From Rhabdophis nuchalis (Eukaryota; Chordata; Lepidosauria; Squamata; Natricidae), in NCBI GenBank assembly GCA_039707465.1, contig CM077646.1, forward strand, positions 77,772,715-77,836,714: a DNA stretch of 64,000 nt, in the 5' to 3' direction. The notes beneath the pieces were generated by a model. It ran no database searches and was not told the DNA's origin. It worked only from the letters and a program-made list of their open reading frames with translations. How positions within the stretch are numbered: the first letter of the stretch is position 1; every line of letters begins with the position of its first letter. Of this stretch, positions 24,393 through 36,200 are shown one piece after another. Made by a program: the position numbers and the translations under genes.

Positions 24393-24940
24393 TAAAGAAA
24401 TTTCAATTTTAAATATGTTATTCAATCACTTCATTTTAATGCACCTCCTGAGTATTAAATAAACATTTTAATGAATGAATTATAATTCATTTTTCCTTCC
24501 TATCTCTCAAATTAGCTGATTTGGTACTTGACTTTATTTGCCTTATGATAGGATGAGACTGGAGTTAAATATCTTGCAATAAGCATTCATTGAAATGTGC
24601 AGTAATCTCTAGTAGAATCTTTCTAACTAACAGATGATTCCATGCCAAACTAGGTGCATCTGGCTTATAGTTGCATTCACCAGTTGCTGTCAAATTCTCC
24701 AGAAGAACAACAGGGAATCTTAGGTCCCACAGTCACATTTAACCTAGCCACCTCTTTTGAAATCCCATCATTATTTTCAAAATCAATAGCATGGGTTCCC
24801 CATATTCCAAGGCAGCAATAAGCAAACTGACATACGGTAAGTCTACAAAAGGTAGACATACTGGAGTTGGGTTGGATTCCTGCTTGCATTCAGACAATGT
24901 TCTTGGCATCATTATAGAAGTGCTTTGCAATAGAACCCCC
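24393..24940. other. No supportable gene
   Basis: AT-rich DNA between the hAT element and a CR1 copy. A poly-C run begins at 24939. Confidence 0.4.
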
Positions 24941-24944
24941 CCCC

Positions 24945-25560
24945 CCCTTCATTTCTATGCAGTGGAGTACTCCAAGGCTCTGTTTTAGGCCCAGTACTCT
25001 TCAACATCTTCATTAATGATTTGGACAAGGGGATAGATGGGGAACTCATTAAATTTGCAGATGACACTAAGTTAGCAGGAATAGCCAGCACTCCAGAAGA
25101 TAGGCTTAAGATACAGAAGGCTCTTGACAGACTTGAACATTGGGCACTATCTAACAAAATTAAATTCAATGGTGAAAAAAGTAAGGCTCTACATTTAGGC
25201 AAGAAAAACAAAATGCACAAGTACATTATATATGATACCTTGCTCAATTAGTAGTGAGAGGGATCTTGGAGTCCTAGTGGACAACTGTTTAAATATGAGC
25301 CAGCAATGTGCTGCAGCTGCCAAAAAAGCCAACACAGTTCTAGGCTGCATAAACAGAGGGATAGAATCAAGATCACGTGAAGTGTTAATACCACTGTATA
25401 ACACCTTGGTAAGGCCACACTTGGAATACTGCATTCAGTTTTGGTCGCCACGATGTAAAAAAGATGTGCAGACTCCAGAAAGTGTGTAGAGAAGAGCAAC
25501 AAAGATGATTAGGGGACTGGAAGGTCCCTTCCCTTCCCTAAGGTCCCTCCCCTTCTGTTA
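24945..25560 (+). mobile_element. CR1 LINE fragment, reverse transcriptase to 3' end
   Basis: Plus-strand reading gives the end of motif B (a [23 protein letters not shown] block), then [20 protein letters not shown] (motif C, FADD) and [21 protein letters not shown] frameshift leads into [20 protein letters not shown] and [15 protein letters not shown]. This is the classic CR1 arrangement known from birds and reptiles. It is 5' truncated and carries stops. Confidence 0.88.
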
Positions 25561-25689
25561 TTCTGTTTTCCCAAAATTTATGTTGTTAAATGAGACATTT
25601 GTTAAGTGGGTTTTGTCAGAATAACTGATGCCAAGATTGAGGAGGGCTTTTTGTTGGTCTACAGGTCAGATATGTCATCTTTAGAGTTT

Positions 25690-26925
25690 TAGAGTTTTAT
25701 TTGATTTATATCCCGCCCTTCTCCAAAAGGACCCAGGGCGGCGCACAGGAATTTAAAATAACATATAAATAATACAAAATTTAAAAAGCTATTAAATATT
25801 CAAACCTGCGCTAAAACCAATTAAAATCCCCATTTTAGGCATTGGCCCAAGCTCCCTCTGGAACCTTACCGGGTCCATCAGGAGCCTGGGGCAGAACCAT
25901 ATGGAATATTCGGCTCCGCCTCCCCGCGGTGGGGTGCGGCGATTGGAAAGTCCAGCCGAAGGAGAGCGTGATCTGTCCATGACAGGGGTGTGATGACTAA
26001 ATTCCCTATTCCCAGATCACTACTCCACTGTCCCGAGATGAAGATTAAGTCCAGGGTGTGTCCACCCTCGTGGGTAGGGCCTAAAACTACCTGGGTCAGG
26101 TCCATGGCTGTCATGGAAGCCATGAACTCCCGAGCTACTCCAGAGGTCTCGCCTACTGACGGCAGGTTGAAGTCCCCCATGACCAAAAGTCTGGGGGTCT
26201 CAACCGCCGGCTCGGCTATCACCTCTAGGAGCTCAGGCAGGGCTGTTGTTGCATAGCGAGGAGCCAGGTATACAACTAACACGCCCAACTGCCTACCTAG
26301 GCCCCATTTCACAAGGAGGGACTCACACCCGGTCGTCTGAGGGATCGTGGTCTCCTTCGGCTCAAGACCTTCCCTAATCATAATCGCCACCCCCCCCACC
26401 CCTCCCCAGGGCCCTAGGCTGATGGAAGGCTCGGTAGCCTGGTGGGCACATATCTATGAGGGGTAAACCCCCCTCGAGGCCCAACCAGGTTTCCGTTATA
26501 CCCACCAGGTCTGGGTCCCCCTCTGACACAAGGTCACGAATGAGGGGGGCTTTGTTCACCATGGACCTGGCGTTGCATAACATCAGCCTAGGGCCCCGGC
26601 TCTGTGGTCCTTGCCCACCTAGTCTGCGACGGGAGCACGGGGGGTCGGAGCGCGTGACCGCCTGTAACCAGCAGCCACGGTCCTCCAACCCCATCCATCT
26701 CCCACCGCCCCTGCCCCTCCCCAGGACCGAACTAATGGTCAAAACCTCAGTGGAAACGACCCCCCTCCCCTTCCTCCGTTTCTTCTCTTCCGCCAGCCGG
26801 CCTAGCTTTGTTCCGCCCCCTGGCTGGACTAACCCTCCCCTCCTTCCTGGAACCCCCTAAAAGCCAAATTAAAAATTTATTTAAAAAACCCCTCACTTTG
26901 CGCCTTGCCCAATCTGTGACAAGAG
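25690..26925 (-). mobile_element. L2/CR1-like LINE, minus strand, internally deleted
   Basis: Minus-strand frames 26742-26374 and 26399-25878 encode the endonuclease of the family intact at 45.6 kb: [60 protein letters not shown] and SWTDHALL. A frameshift lies in the poly-Gly stretch near 26390. After GSAPGS the reading passes within about 40 codons into the 3' tail (ATCCCGCCCTTCTCC block at 25710), so the whole reverse transcriptase is missing. It keeps both ends but lacks the middle. Confidence 0.85.
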
Positions 26926-26929
26926 GTGC

Positions 26930-27112
26930 GAAGAGCTCAGTGGCATCAGAAAAAAGTATTTGAATATTCTTTCAGGGATGCCATTGAAAATTGTTTTGGC
27001 AACTGTAGAGCATCAAACTACATTCAGCTGGTTGACAAACTTCTTACAACATACAAAACCACAAAGTACAACATATCACTGAAGATCCATTTTCTGCATT
27101 CACACTTGGTTT
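26930..27112 (+). pseudogene. Unclassified transposon ORF fragment (plus copy)
   Basis: Reads KVFEYSFRDAIENCFGNCRA, then LVDKLLTTYKTTKYNISLKI and HFLHSHL. I remember this MSLKIHFLHSHLDFFPENLG type of ORF from repeat-derived proteins in many animals but cannot name the superfamily. A closely similar copy lies inverted at 28300-29080. This copy stops at HSHL and is a fragment. Confidence 0.55.
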
Positions 27113-27119
27113 TGTAATG

Positions 27120-27681
27120 TGTTGTTCGTTTTAGCTTAGGGTGGTATAAAAACCAAGCCCCATAAAACCCAAAATATCAGTGTGTTTAGGCACCATCCAA
27201 AACTGCACCAACTATAAATACCTTAAGTATCTTTATGATATTTGGAAGTAATATAAGGAATATAAGAATACTTAACAAATATTTAAGTATCTTTATGACA
27301 TTTTAATGGTAATTTTATGTTATATTTGGAAGTCCCATAGGAAAAGGCAGTAGGTATAATCTGAAATTGTACCATTATAACGGTTGGCATGGCAACGATT
27401 ATGATATATTCTGTTATCAGTTTCTAGGCAATAGATTATATGCATATGTACCTTTCATTCAAGAAGATCAGAAACCCTTGAGGTCAAGTGGAGTGACAAA
27501 GAGAAACAAACAAATAAACAAAGAAAAGATCTGGAAGGAAAAGATATCAATGTCTTACATCTCAAATGGTAAGCAACTCTTACGTAAGAAGGCTTTCCCT
27601 GGCCTATTGGTGGGGAATGGCAGGAATTGTCCTCTAATATATCTGAATGGCTGATAGCAAAGTTGAGGAATTCCTCTATTA
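27120..27681. other. No supportable gene
   Basis: AT-rich DNA with no signal I can name. Confidence 0.4.
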
Positions 27682-27794
27682 AAGGGGTGTCAAACTGTAT
27701 GCGTCATGTGAAGGCCACACCCATCCCAGCTCCACCAAGGCAAAAAACATTGTGATACGTCATTATACGACATCAACACAGCTTGACACCCATG
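27682..27794. mobile_element. Short hAT MITE, TSD CTCTATTA
   Basis: Ends AAGGGGTGTCAAACT and AGCTTGACACCCATG are inverted. The TSD CTCTATTA is at 27674-27681 and 27795-27802. It is 113 bp long and non-coding. Confidence 0.8.
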
Positions 27795-27802
27795 CTCTAT
27801 TA

Positions 27803-28299
27803 AGTGCTCTTTTAGACTCAAAAACATGGGCGGAACATACATCCATGCATGAAGTCAAATGTATAAACATATATGGATGTATGCAAACACACCCATCATG
27901 TTTTCCCCTTTGGGAGTAAACAAGTGAAGACAAGAAAGAAATTAAACATGTTAAACCTAAACCTTCTTAAGGCTGTGGTTGTCAGCAGGTATGCTATCAG
28001 ACATTATGCCCTACATTATGACCTTGAGTAATTAAAACATTTACATAATATTTTTAGTAGTAATAAATTACTGACACAGAGATGCGGTCGAGAAGATTTT
28101 CTAAACTTGTTTAAAGTTTGCTTTGTGGGTGATTGTTTTAAAAATGGAGTAGCAAGGATTTCATCTCTGTTCCCAACCCTTCCCAGCAATGTAGCCAAAT
28201 ATCTAGGCAGATTTAGAGATGATTATGCTAATTAGAAACATACTTAGTAGCTTCAGAAAGTTTCCATTTCAATTTTTAAAAAAAACTTCTACAACTCTT
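27803..28299. other. No supportable gene
   Basis: AT-rich DNA. I see nothing in it. Confidence 0.4.
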
Positions 28300-29080
28300 A
28301 ATTTTTAGGCATATTCTAATTTCTGCACAAGATGCCTGCATTACAGACAAAATAAGTATAATGGAGTGAGTTGCCACTACAATACTGTGGCAGCTTTCCA
28401 GTTGCCCAGATTTCATTTTTCTATTGTGGCAACGTCTTAGTGAAAACCTTTACCATGTTTGTCACTCATTGCACCTAGATTTTTTGGAAAAGAACTCCAA
28501 GTGTGAATGCAGAAAATGAAAATGAAAATGAATGTTGTACTTTGTGGTTTTGTATGTTGTAAGACATTTCTCAACCAGCTGACTGTAGTTTGATGCTCTG
28601 TAGTTGCCAAAAACATTCCCAATGACATCCCTGAAAGAATATTCAAATACTTTTTTCTGATCCCACTTGGATCATCACACCTCTGTCACTGATGATCTGT
28701 AGACCAATAAAAAGCTGTCCTTAATCTTGGCATCAGTTATTCAAAGAAACATCTGTCTCAAAATAACAAAAACCTTTGTTCATCATTTTCACATTTTTCA
28801 TAAGTCTGAGTTTTATGTAAAGCAGAGGCAAACATTATCTTTGTTAGGTCAACAAATGGTTCTTGTGCCATATTTTTCTGCCATGGAGCCAAATTCTTTG
28901 GGGTAGCCATTTGTTTTAAATATAATGCAATTCTCTTGCATTGCTATCCCATTTGCATATGTAACAACTGTATCAGGTATATGCATGCTACGTTCCAAGT
29001 GTCAGAGCCACTAATTTAGATCTCACCGATATTCCAGTTGTACTTGGTTTACTTGTGCTTCAACAACAGTCCGATATTTG
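28300..29080 (-). pseudogene. Unclassified transposon ORF fragment (minus copy)
   Basis: On the minus strand, across frameshifts, the reading includes a KDSFLLVYRSSVT-like block, FEYSFRDVIGNVFGNYRASN, LTTYKTTKYN, HFLHSHLEFF and, at 28520-28437, SSFPKNLGAMSDKHGKGFHQ followed by DVATIEK. The order matches a conserved animal transposon-associated ORF, with an HSHL...PENLG...SDEHGERFHQDI core. It extends further at both ends than the plus copy at 26930-27112. The coding frame is interrupted repeatedly. Confidence 0.55.
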
Positions 29081-29425
29081 TGTGTACTTCTTTCATACGT
29101 GTAGCACAGCCAAAAGAAACTGAAGAGTTTACAGCTAATCCTTGACTTACAAACACAATTGAGCCCAAAATCTCTGTTGCTAAGTGTGACATTTGATAAG
29201 TGAGTTTTACCTTATTTTATGAGCTTTCTTGATGCAGTTGTTAAGTGAATTGCTGCAGTTGTAAATTAGCAACAGTCATTATGTGAATCTGGATTCCCTA
29301 TTGACTTTGCTTGTCAGAAGTTTACAAAAGGGAATCACATGACCACTGGAGACTGTGACCGTCATAAATAAGTCAGTTGTTAAGCATTTGTATTTTGATC
29401 ATGTGACTATGGGGATGGTGCAATG

Positions 29426-29643
29426 CAGTGGTGGGATTCAAAATGTTTACTACCAGTTCTGTGGGCTTGGCTTGGTGGGCATGGCAGGGGAAGGTTACTG
29501 CAAAATCCTCATTTCCTCCCGATCAGCTGGGACTCGGGAGGCAGAGAATAGATGGGGGCTGAGCCAGTCAGAGCTTCTATTCACCGATTCTCTGAACTAC
29601 TCAAACTTTCCGCTACTGGTTCTCCAGGTGCTGAATACCTCTG
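29426..29643. mobile_element. hAT MITE, CAGTGGTGGG family, TSD GTGCAATG
   Basis: Starts CAGTGGTGGGATTC and ends AATACCTCTG. The TSD GTGCAATG is at 29418-29425 and 29644-29651. It is nested in the mariner-like element. Confidence 0.85.
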
Positions 29644-29700
29644 GTGCAATGGTTGCCAAGCATGAAAAACAGTCATAAGTCACTTTATTCAGTGACGATG

Positions 29701-30328
29701 TGGTGGAAGAAATGTCCTTCTGGGTTCAGTTCCAAGTGGAGAAAAAGACACTGGAGACATGAGAGCTGCTTGGAAAGATTGTTTAATGGTGGACAGGACC
29801 ACATGGCTTGAGTCATGAACAGAAAAGGTGATCACATGCTTCAACGTTGGGTGAAGAAGAAAGAAGCGAAGAAGGGGCTTGCTAGGTTTTTTATAATCTG
29901 TTCAGTCCCACCTCTCTGTTTCCTTTTCCTGTATAAGAAATTATTCTGATTGGTAGTCAGATCCCATGGAGCCAGGCAGGGGCAACTCTCTAGGCTGTGT
30001 TTTGAGTCCCAAGTTTGGTTGAGTTCTCAGATGCCATGTGGTGAGTTTGGGTAAAGGGCTAATACTATCATGCCTTAATCCCATCACACTGGAGCTGGAG
30101 GAAAACTCTTTATTATGTAGAATAGACTGGCTTGGGCATCTTAATGGCCCATTGACAAAGGGAGATGGGCAGGAAGCTGCAGGGAGCTACTTTGTTTTAA
30201 AACATGTTTCTCCCTTTTCACATCCAGGGAAAGATAATATTCTGCCTTTTCATTTCATTTCATTTCATTTCATTATTTCCTAGGATATTTCATTTTTCTA
30301 GGAGAGGGCTGGGTGCTAACTTCCTACA
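29701..30328. mobile_element. Candidate solo LTR, TSD GATG
   Basis: A 628-bp insert that begins TGGTGGAAG and ends CTTCCTACA (TG...CA, short inverted ends), flanked by the 4-bp repeat GATG at 29697-29700 and 30329-30332. It interrupts the mariner-like element exactly, since the two halves join in register. It has no internal retroviral genes, and a TTTCA repeat at 30245-30275. Length, ends and TSD fit a solo LTR left by recombination. The retroelement class is not determined. Confidence 0.6.
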
Positions 30329-30689
30329 GATGTAACTTCGGACAGCCAGTTAATGAACTGCTGTAAGTTGAGGACTACCTATACATTGCTATTGTGCAAA
30401 AACATATCTCAATAAAACATTATGTGATAGATTGAATTATCTTCACGATTAGCAGCCCAAAATCTTTAAGGAACATTCAAAAGTGTTTTGGAAGCAATCT
30501 TTTTGTCGTGCGTTGCATTCCTTCGATCATGCCTCGACCAACATTTCCTTAGGCAGAGACACAATAAACAGAATGAGCATTTTAAAGTGATGGGCGTTCG
30601 AATCTCCTTTTCTTTACAAAGCCATATCGCTTCTACATTTCTAGTTCTATGTTCCTGAGACAGAAAAAAAAAAAGTTGAAGGGGTGGGA

Positions 30690-30853
30690 AAGGAAGCGTC
30701 GAAACGACGATGACGCCACGGGCATCTCAGCCAATGGAGATTTCCCAGCGTTAACTTCCTTGGTTGAAGGGGCGGAGCAAGAGAAAGAATAACGAGAGGT
30801 CGGCTAGGGGATTGCCGGGCGTTCTCGAGGGCGGTGGCGAGTCGGCGTAAGCG
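30690..30853 (+). promoter_or_regulatory. SELENOK promoter with CCAAT, GC box and UPR-like motifs
   Basis: GC-rich DNA immediately upstream of the SELENOK start. A CCAAT box is at 30731-30735 and a GC box GGGGCGGAGC near 30769. The CRE/ATF6-like TGACGCCACG is at 30711-30720. After the CCAAT box come exactly nine bases and then CCAGC, an imperfect ER-stress element (consensus CCAAT-N9-CCACG). SELENOK is known to be induced by ER stress, so the motif is plausible but weak. Confidence 0.55.
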
Positions 30854-30872
30854 ATGGTTTACATTTCGAACG
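30854..30872 (+). CDS. SELENOK: SELENOK exon 1 coding part
   Basis: Encodes MVYISN plus the first base of Gly 7. The ATG at 30854 is the first in a GC-rich leader and gives the conserved N-terminus. The donor is G/GTGAGA. Confidence 0.93.
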
Positions 30873-33205
30873 GTGAGAATCGGATATTTTTGAGGGGGGC
30901 GGGAGCGGAGGAGCCCCTTTCCCGGGGAGGGGGAACGTTCAGGTGTCTCAGCGTTCTCTTTTGCCTGGCTTTGATCCCGAGGGAGGGCGGGCGGGAGCAG
31001 CGCAGCAAAGGCGCAACACAGCCTTGTGGTTTACAGGCTCCATCGGTAAGACTGGCCGCTTGCTACCTTCCTTTTGGGTACCTAATTGGGCTGGAGTCCT
31101 CCCGGCAATACGCATTGAAAGGAATTCTCGTGGATCCGCCGGTGAAAAGATCACTCTTAAAGGAGCGCGGTGGGGGGGAATCAGTCTGCAGTATCATGGC
31201 CTTTTCATTAAATGTCGTTTTTTTGTTCTGTTTTGTTTTGATTGGTCGCTTCTGGAAGTATATTATCCTGAACAATGAAAGGAATGGGCATGCCTGGGTT
31301 TATAAACAAACGATTAATATTATTGCATGATCAGCTCTTTTATTATGGTATAGGATTATTGCCGTTATTATTTCAAAAGCGTAATCATCATTCATTGTTC
31401 TCGGTTGTAGGACAAGTTTTGGATAACCGGAGTCGAGCTTCATGGAGTTTGTCATCTATAACTGACTTCTTCTGGGGAATAGCAGATTTCATAGTTCTGT
31501 TGTAAGTGAAGATTTTTTCCTCAAATTAAAAAAAAACATAAATTATGCTGTTATTATTCCCCTTAAGACACTTCAGGCCTGAGTAGATTAGTATATATAA
31601 TGGATGCATTTTACAATTAAATTTATTTAGCAAAACTCCAATGGAGTAGGAAAATCTCATTCTTATTGCTCTTCTTGTGGAATTTTTGATTAAAATTGAT
31701 GAAAACATATAGTCAATGTCTTAATAAAAGATGTGAAAGGAAATTACAAACAAGGCTGAATTTTCAGTGGAAAATTTCTAAGATTTATAAAGTAATTTAG
31801 ATATGTACAAATAAATACATAGCTTCTCTTTGTGTAGAATTCCTTGTATAATGGAGTTTTTGGAAGAACTAACAATATCCCTGAACATTCAGAGAAAACT
31901 GAACTAATAGTTGTCCCTCAAACTAGATTGTGCTTGTAACACCTCAGAATCCATATTTAATTAAAAGATCAAATGGATTAAATAACTTTAAAATTTCTAA
32001 CATTCCAAATTTCTAACATTCAAAAATGTTGGCTGTTCCTTAAAAGGTCAGCCTTCTGCCATTAGCCAATGTGAACGTGCCTTGAATGATGAAAAATAGT
32101 GGAGACAAAGAATTGGGTACTGTAGCTTAGTCCGCATTTCCTGACAATGTTTTCTTATCCAGGATCATATTTTCTCATGACAACAAAAGGGAATTCAACT
32201 GCTGTTATAATCCATTTATATATGGAATGTAATGGTAGCATTATCTTGTCTTTCACAGGCAGTAAAATATCTAGTACTGGCCTATTTGACCTATCAATCT
32301 GCAGTACCATTTAGATGTTATATATGCTAAGTCTTTGGCCATTTTAGCTATTCTTTTTCAATTCAGCAAATGAAGAAATGGATGGTGTAGTGAGACTTTA
32401 AATAGTTCCATCCAGAAAAAGCTATAAGTTAGCTAAGGTTGGGTTCTGCAAGTTTTATTATATACTAGCTATACCCGGCCACGCGTTGCTGTGGCCCAGT
32501 CTGGTTAAATGGCCAACCAATCTGTGTGTATATCTGCACCTGCACACATACACACAACCACTGTATAACCCCCAACCTACCTACCTACTGTATTTCTCCC
32601 TATCTATCCCTCTATCTATCTACCTACCTATTGTATTTCTCCCTATCTACCCCTCTATCTACCTACCTACTGTGTTTCTCTCTATCTATCTATCCCCCTA
32701 CCTACCTACTGTATTTCTCCCACTATCTATCACTCTACCTACCTACCTACTGTATTTCTCCCCTCTATCCCTCTACCTACCTACCTACCATATTTCCCCC
32801 TCTCTCTGTATCAACCTACCTACATACCTACCTACTGTATTCTTCCCTCTCTCCCTCTACCTACCTACCTACTGTATTTCTCACTATCTACACACCTACC
32901 TACCTACGGTATTTCTCCCTGTCTATCCCTCTACTTACCTACCTATTGTATTTCTTGCTTTCTCCCTCTATCTACCTACCTACCTACTGTATTTCTCCCT
33001 CTCTATCTATCCCCCTATCCATTTACCTGCCTACCTACTGTATTTCTCCCTCTCTGTCTATCCCTCTACCTACCTATCTATTGTATTTCTCCCTATCTAT
33101 CCATCCCCCTATCTACGTACCTACCTACCTACCTACCTACCTACCTACCTACTATATTTCTTCCTTTCTCCCTCTGCCTACCTACCTACCTACCGTCTCT
33201 TTCTT

Positions 33206-33251
<46 letters not shown>

Positions 33252-36200
33252 CATCCATCCATCCATCCATCCATCCATCCATCCACCCATCCACCCACCC
33301 ACCCACCCACCCACCCACCTACCTACCTACCTTATTTCTCCCTCTCTATCTATCACTTGGGGGTCATCTAGTCTAACTCCCTTCTAGGCAGGAAGCCCTA
33401 TACCCATGATGGCGAACCTATGGCACGGGTGCCACAGGTGGCACACGGAACCATTTCTTAGGCCACTCCAGGCATTGCCCTGTCAGCTTCAGTTTGTATG
33501 TGTGCCCTGGCTAGCTGATTTAGGCCTTCTTTTGAGGCCATTTTTTGCCCTCTGGAGGTGAGGGAAGGCTTTTTTCACCCTCCCCAGGCTCCTATAAACC
33601 CTCTGGAGCCTGGGGATGACGTAAAAAGCATGCCAAATGCAGGGGGTCATGCACATAGCATTATGGATGTGGCACACCTGTGCACATCGCCCCTGCACTC
33701 CCCCTGCTATTGGCACGTGAGCCAAAAAAGGTTAGCCATCACTGCCCTATACCATTTCAGACTAATGGCTATCCAACATCTTCTTGAAGACTTCCAGTGT
33801 TGGGGCATTCACAACTTCTGGAGGCAAGCTGTTCCACTGATTAATTGTTCTAACTGTCAGGAAATTTCTCCTCAGTTCTAAGTTGCTTCTCTCCTTGATT
33901 AGTTTCCACCCATTGCTTCTTGTTCTGCCCTCAGGTGCTTTGGAGAATAGCTTGACTACCTCTTCTTTGTGGCAACCTCTGAGATATTGGAAGGCTGCTA
34001 TCCTGTCTCCCCTAGTCCCTCTTTTATTAAACTGTATTTCTCCCTGTCTCTCTATTCCCCTACCTACCTACCTACTGTAATACAATAATACAATAGCAGA
34101 GTTAGAAGGGACCTTGGAGGTCATCTAGTCCAACCCCGCTGCTCAAGCAGGAGACCCTATATACCGTGTCAGACAAATGGTTTTCCAGTCTCTTCTTAAA
34201 AACACATCCAGTGTTGGGCCATCCATAACTTCTGGTGGCAAGCTATTCCACTGGTTAATAGTTCTCACTGTCAGGAAATTTCTCTTTAGTTCTAGGTTGC
34301 TTCACTCCTTGATTAGTTTCCACCCATTGCTTCTTGTTCTGCCCTCAGGTGCCTTGGAGAATAGCTTGACTCCCTCTTCTTTGGGGCAACCCCTGAGATA
34401 TCGGAAGGCTGCTATCATGTCTCCCCTAGTCCCTCTTTTATTAAACTGTGTTTGCTGTCAGATGGGTGATTCTTTGTTACAGTTTGGTTCAGTTCGTATT
34501 CAACAGTTTAAAGCAGTTGCCTGCCTCCATGTTTTTACTTCAGAGAACAGTCTTGAGCAATATTTCTCTCCCCCCCCCCCACCCTCTCTCTGGGCCACCT
34601 GGGAGTTTGCTATCCCAGTGCCTTTTTGGCCCCAAGAGGCCGCCGTATGAGGCCTCTTCCAACACTGACAGTTGAAAAGCAGCCTGATGGGCGTGGCTAC
34701 AGGGAAGTTAAAACACATTTCAGTGGGTACATTTTTTTGTGTGTAATTTGCACACAACACATGCGTGTTAGGCACAAAATGAGTAGCTATTCTATTATCG
34801 GAAGTCCTTGGCTACATTGTGTGAAAGTTTAGTGTAAATCGGCCCAGTAGTTTTTGAGATTAGTGGATTCGTACAAACTATTTTACATTTTTATTTATAT
34901 AGATTTATTATTGTCCATTGTTACACAGTATTGGAAAATTATGATTTTATCTAGGATAGTTAACTTCATTTATTTAAGCCTTGCGTTATAAAATTCTCTT
35001 TATTGATTGTGTCACATTTAATTGTCAGCTTATAAATTTTGTATTTGGTTTTGAGGGGTATGCTAACAGTAACATTTTATTTTCAGTTCTATTTCAATCT
35101 ATTTCTATGTTTGGAAAATAAATTTAGAACAACCAATTGCTTGATCTTTAGCATTGGTTATTTTTAAAATGTTGCACATAGTTCTAAAACTACTGAATAT
35201 TTCACATCTTTCAGTTAACAGATATTTTCATTTTAGTTTTCAGAGCATTATCCACCCAGATTTGAGGAGAGGCCACATATCTTCCTCTTCTGCAAGATAC
35301 GATGATGGAAGAGGGTATTGCTTTTATTTTCACTTTGATTTAGATGAAATACAGTATGAAAAATTGGAGTGCAATAGTTAAAAGTCACTGTGTTTTTTCG
35401 GAGTGTCTACATATTTATAAAGCTTAAGCTCGTCTGTATTATCTCCATTATAAATTACGCTTCCACACTTACAATAATACAATAATACAATACAATAGCA
35501 GAGTTGGAAGGGACCTTGTAGGTCTTCTAGTCCAACCCCCTGCATGGGCAGGAACCTTATACCATTTCAGACAAATGGCTGTCTAACATCTTTTTAAAGA
35601 CTTCCAGGGTTGGGGCATTCACAACTTCTGGAGGCAAGCTGTTCCAGAGGTTAATTGTTCTAACTTAAGTATAATTGATTTTGAGTTCAAAAACGATAAA
35701 AGATGCATTGCTACATTCATCCAATTATGTCTTCTAAGATTCAAAGCTAAATTCATGAAAGACTGGCTGAATAATTTTCTTGCTTGCTTCCTCCTGCCAA
35801 GAGAATTTCAATTCTGTTATGGTTTGTTTATCGTCACAGGCATATAGGAAGTCTTCACCATAACTATGGACCTCTCCAGAGCTGCTTAAAGTCAAGTTCT
35901 GTAATTTTGACAGATGCACATACTCCCATGATCACCTGTTAAATTTTGGATGCTTGGAAACTGGCTGCATTTATGACCTTTTTGGTCTCATAATTATGAT
36001 TTGTGTTGTTTTTTGCCATTTTCTGATATTTACTTCTATTTTCAAAAAAAAAAAAAAGAAAAAAGGCCCAATGAAGAAAACTGGTTCATTAGCTTAATGA
36101 GCATGAGAAAAAAGATTGTAAAATTGGGTTGGTCAAGTGATGACTTGCTTAATGGCTGCCACAATTTAAGATCATAACAACAAAAGAGAATACTTGTAAT

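Larger units (their letters stand above)
29132..30381. mobile_element. Mariner-like TA-flanked MITE with two nested insertions
   Basis: The outer element starts after TA with CAGCTAATCCTTGACTTAC and ends GTAAGTTGAGGACTACCTA before TA (30382-30383), so its ends are inverted. Other copies of this family (43819, 53005, 55118) show the same CAGGTAGTCCTTGACTTAC ends and TA flanks. Inside are a hAT MITE (29426-29643) and a solo LTR (29701-30328). Removing both leaves a unit of about 390 bp. Confidence 0.65.
32464..34900. repeat. Composite repeat block in SELENOK intron 2
   Basis: A head reading TACCCGGCCACGCGTTGCTG (32473) and a tail reading AAATCGGCCCAGTAGTTTTT (34836) look like the two ends of one interspersed element, perhaps RTE-related by its tail. 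Between them lie a CTAC/CTAT array, two CR1 fragments, a hAT copy and further unassigned sequence. Only the parts listed separately are firm. Confidence 0.35.

Noticed and set aside
23320..24462. Open frames of 149 and 192 codons in the GC-rich region
   Set aside because: Low-complexity Arg/Pro/Gly content in GC-rich DNA, with no family resemblance.
32570..33357. CRISPR-like repeated array
   Set aside because: Units grade into tetranucleotides with no unique spacers, and this is a vertebrate intron.
32486..33376. Open frames of 296 and 281 codons
   Set aside because: They are translations of the CTAC/CTAT array, open in more than one frame because of its composition.
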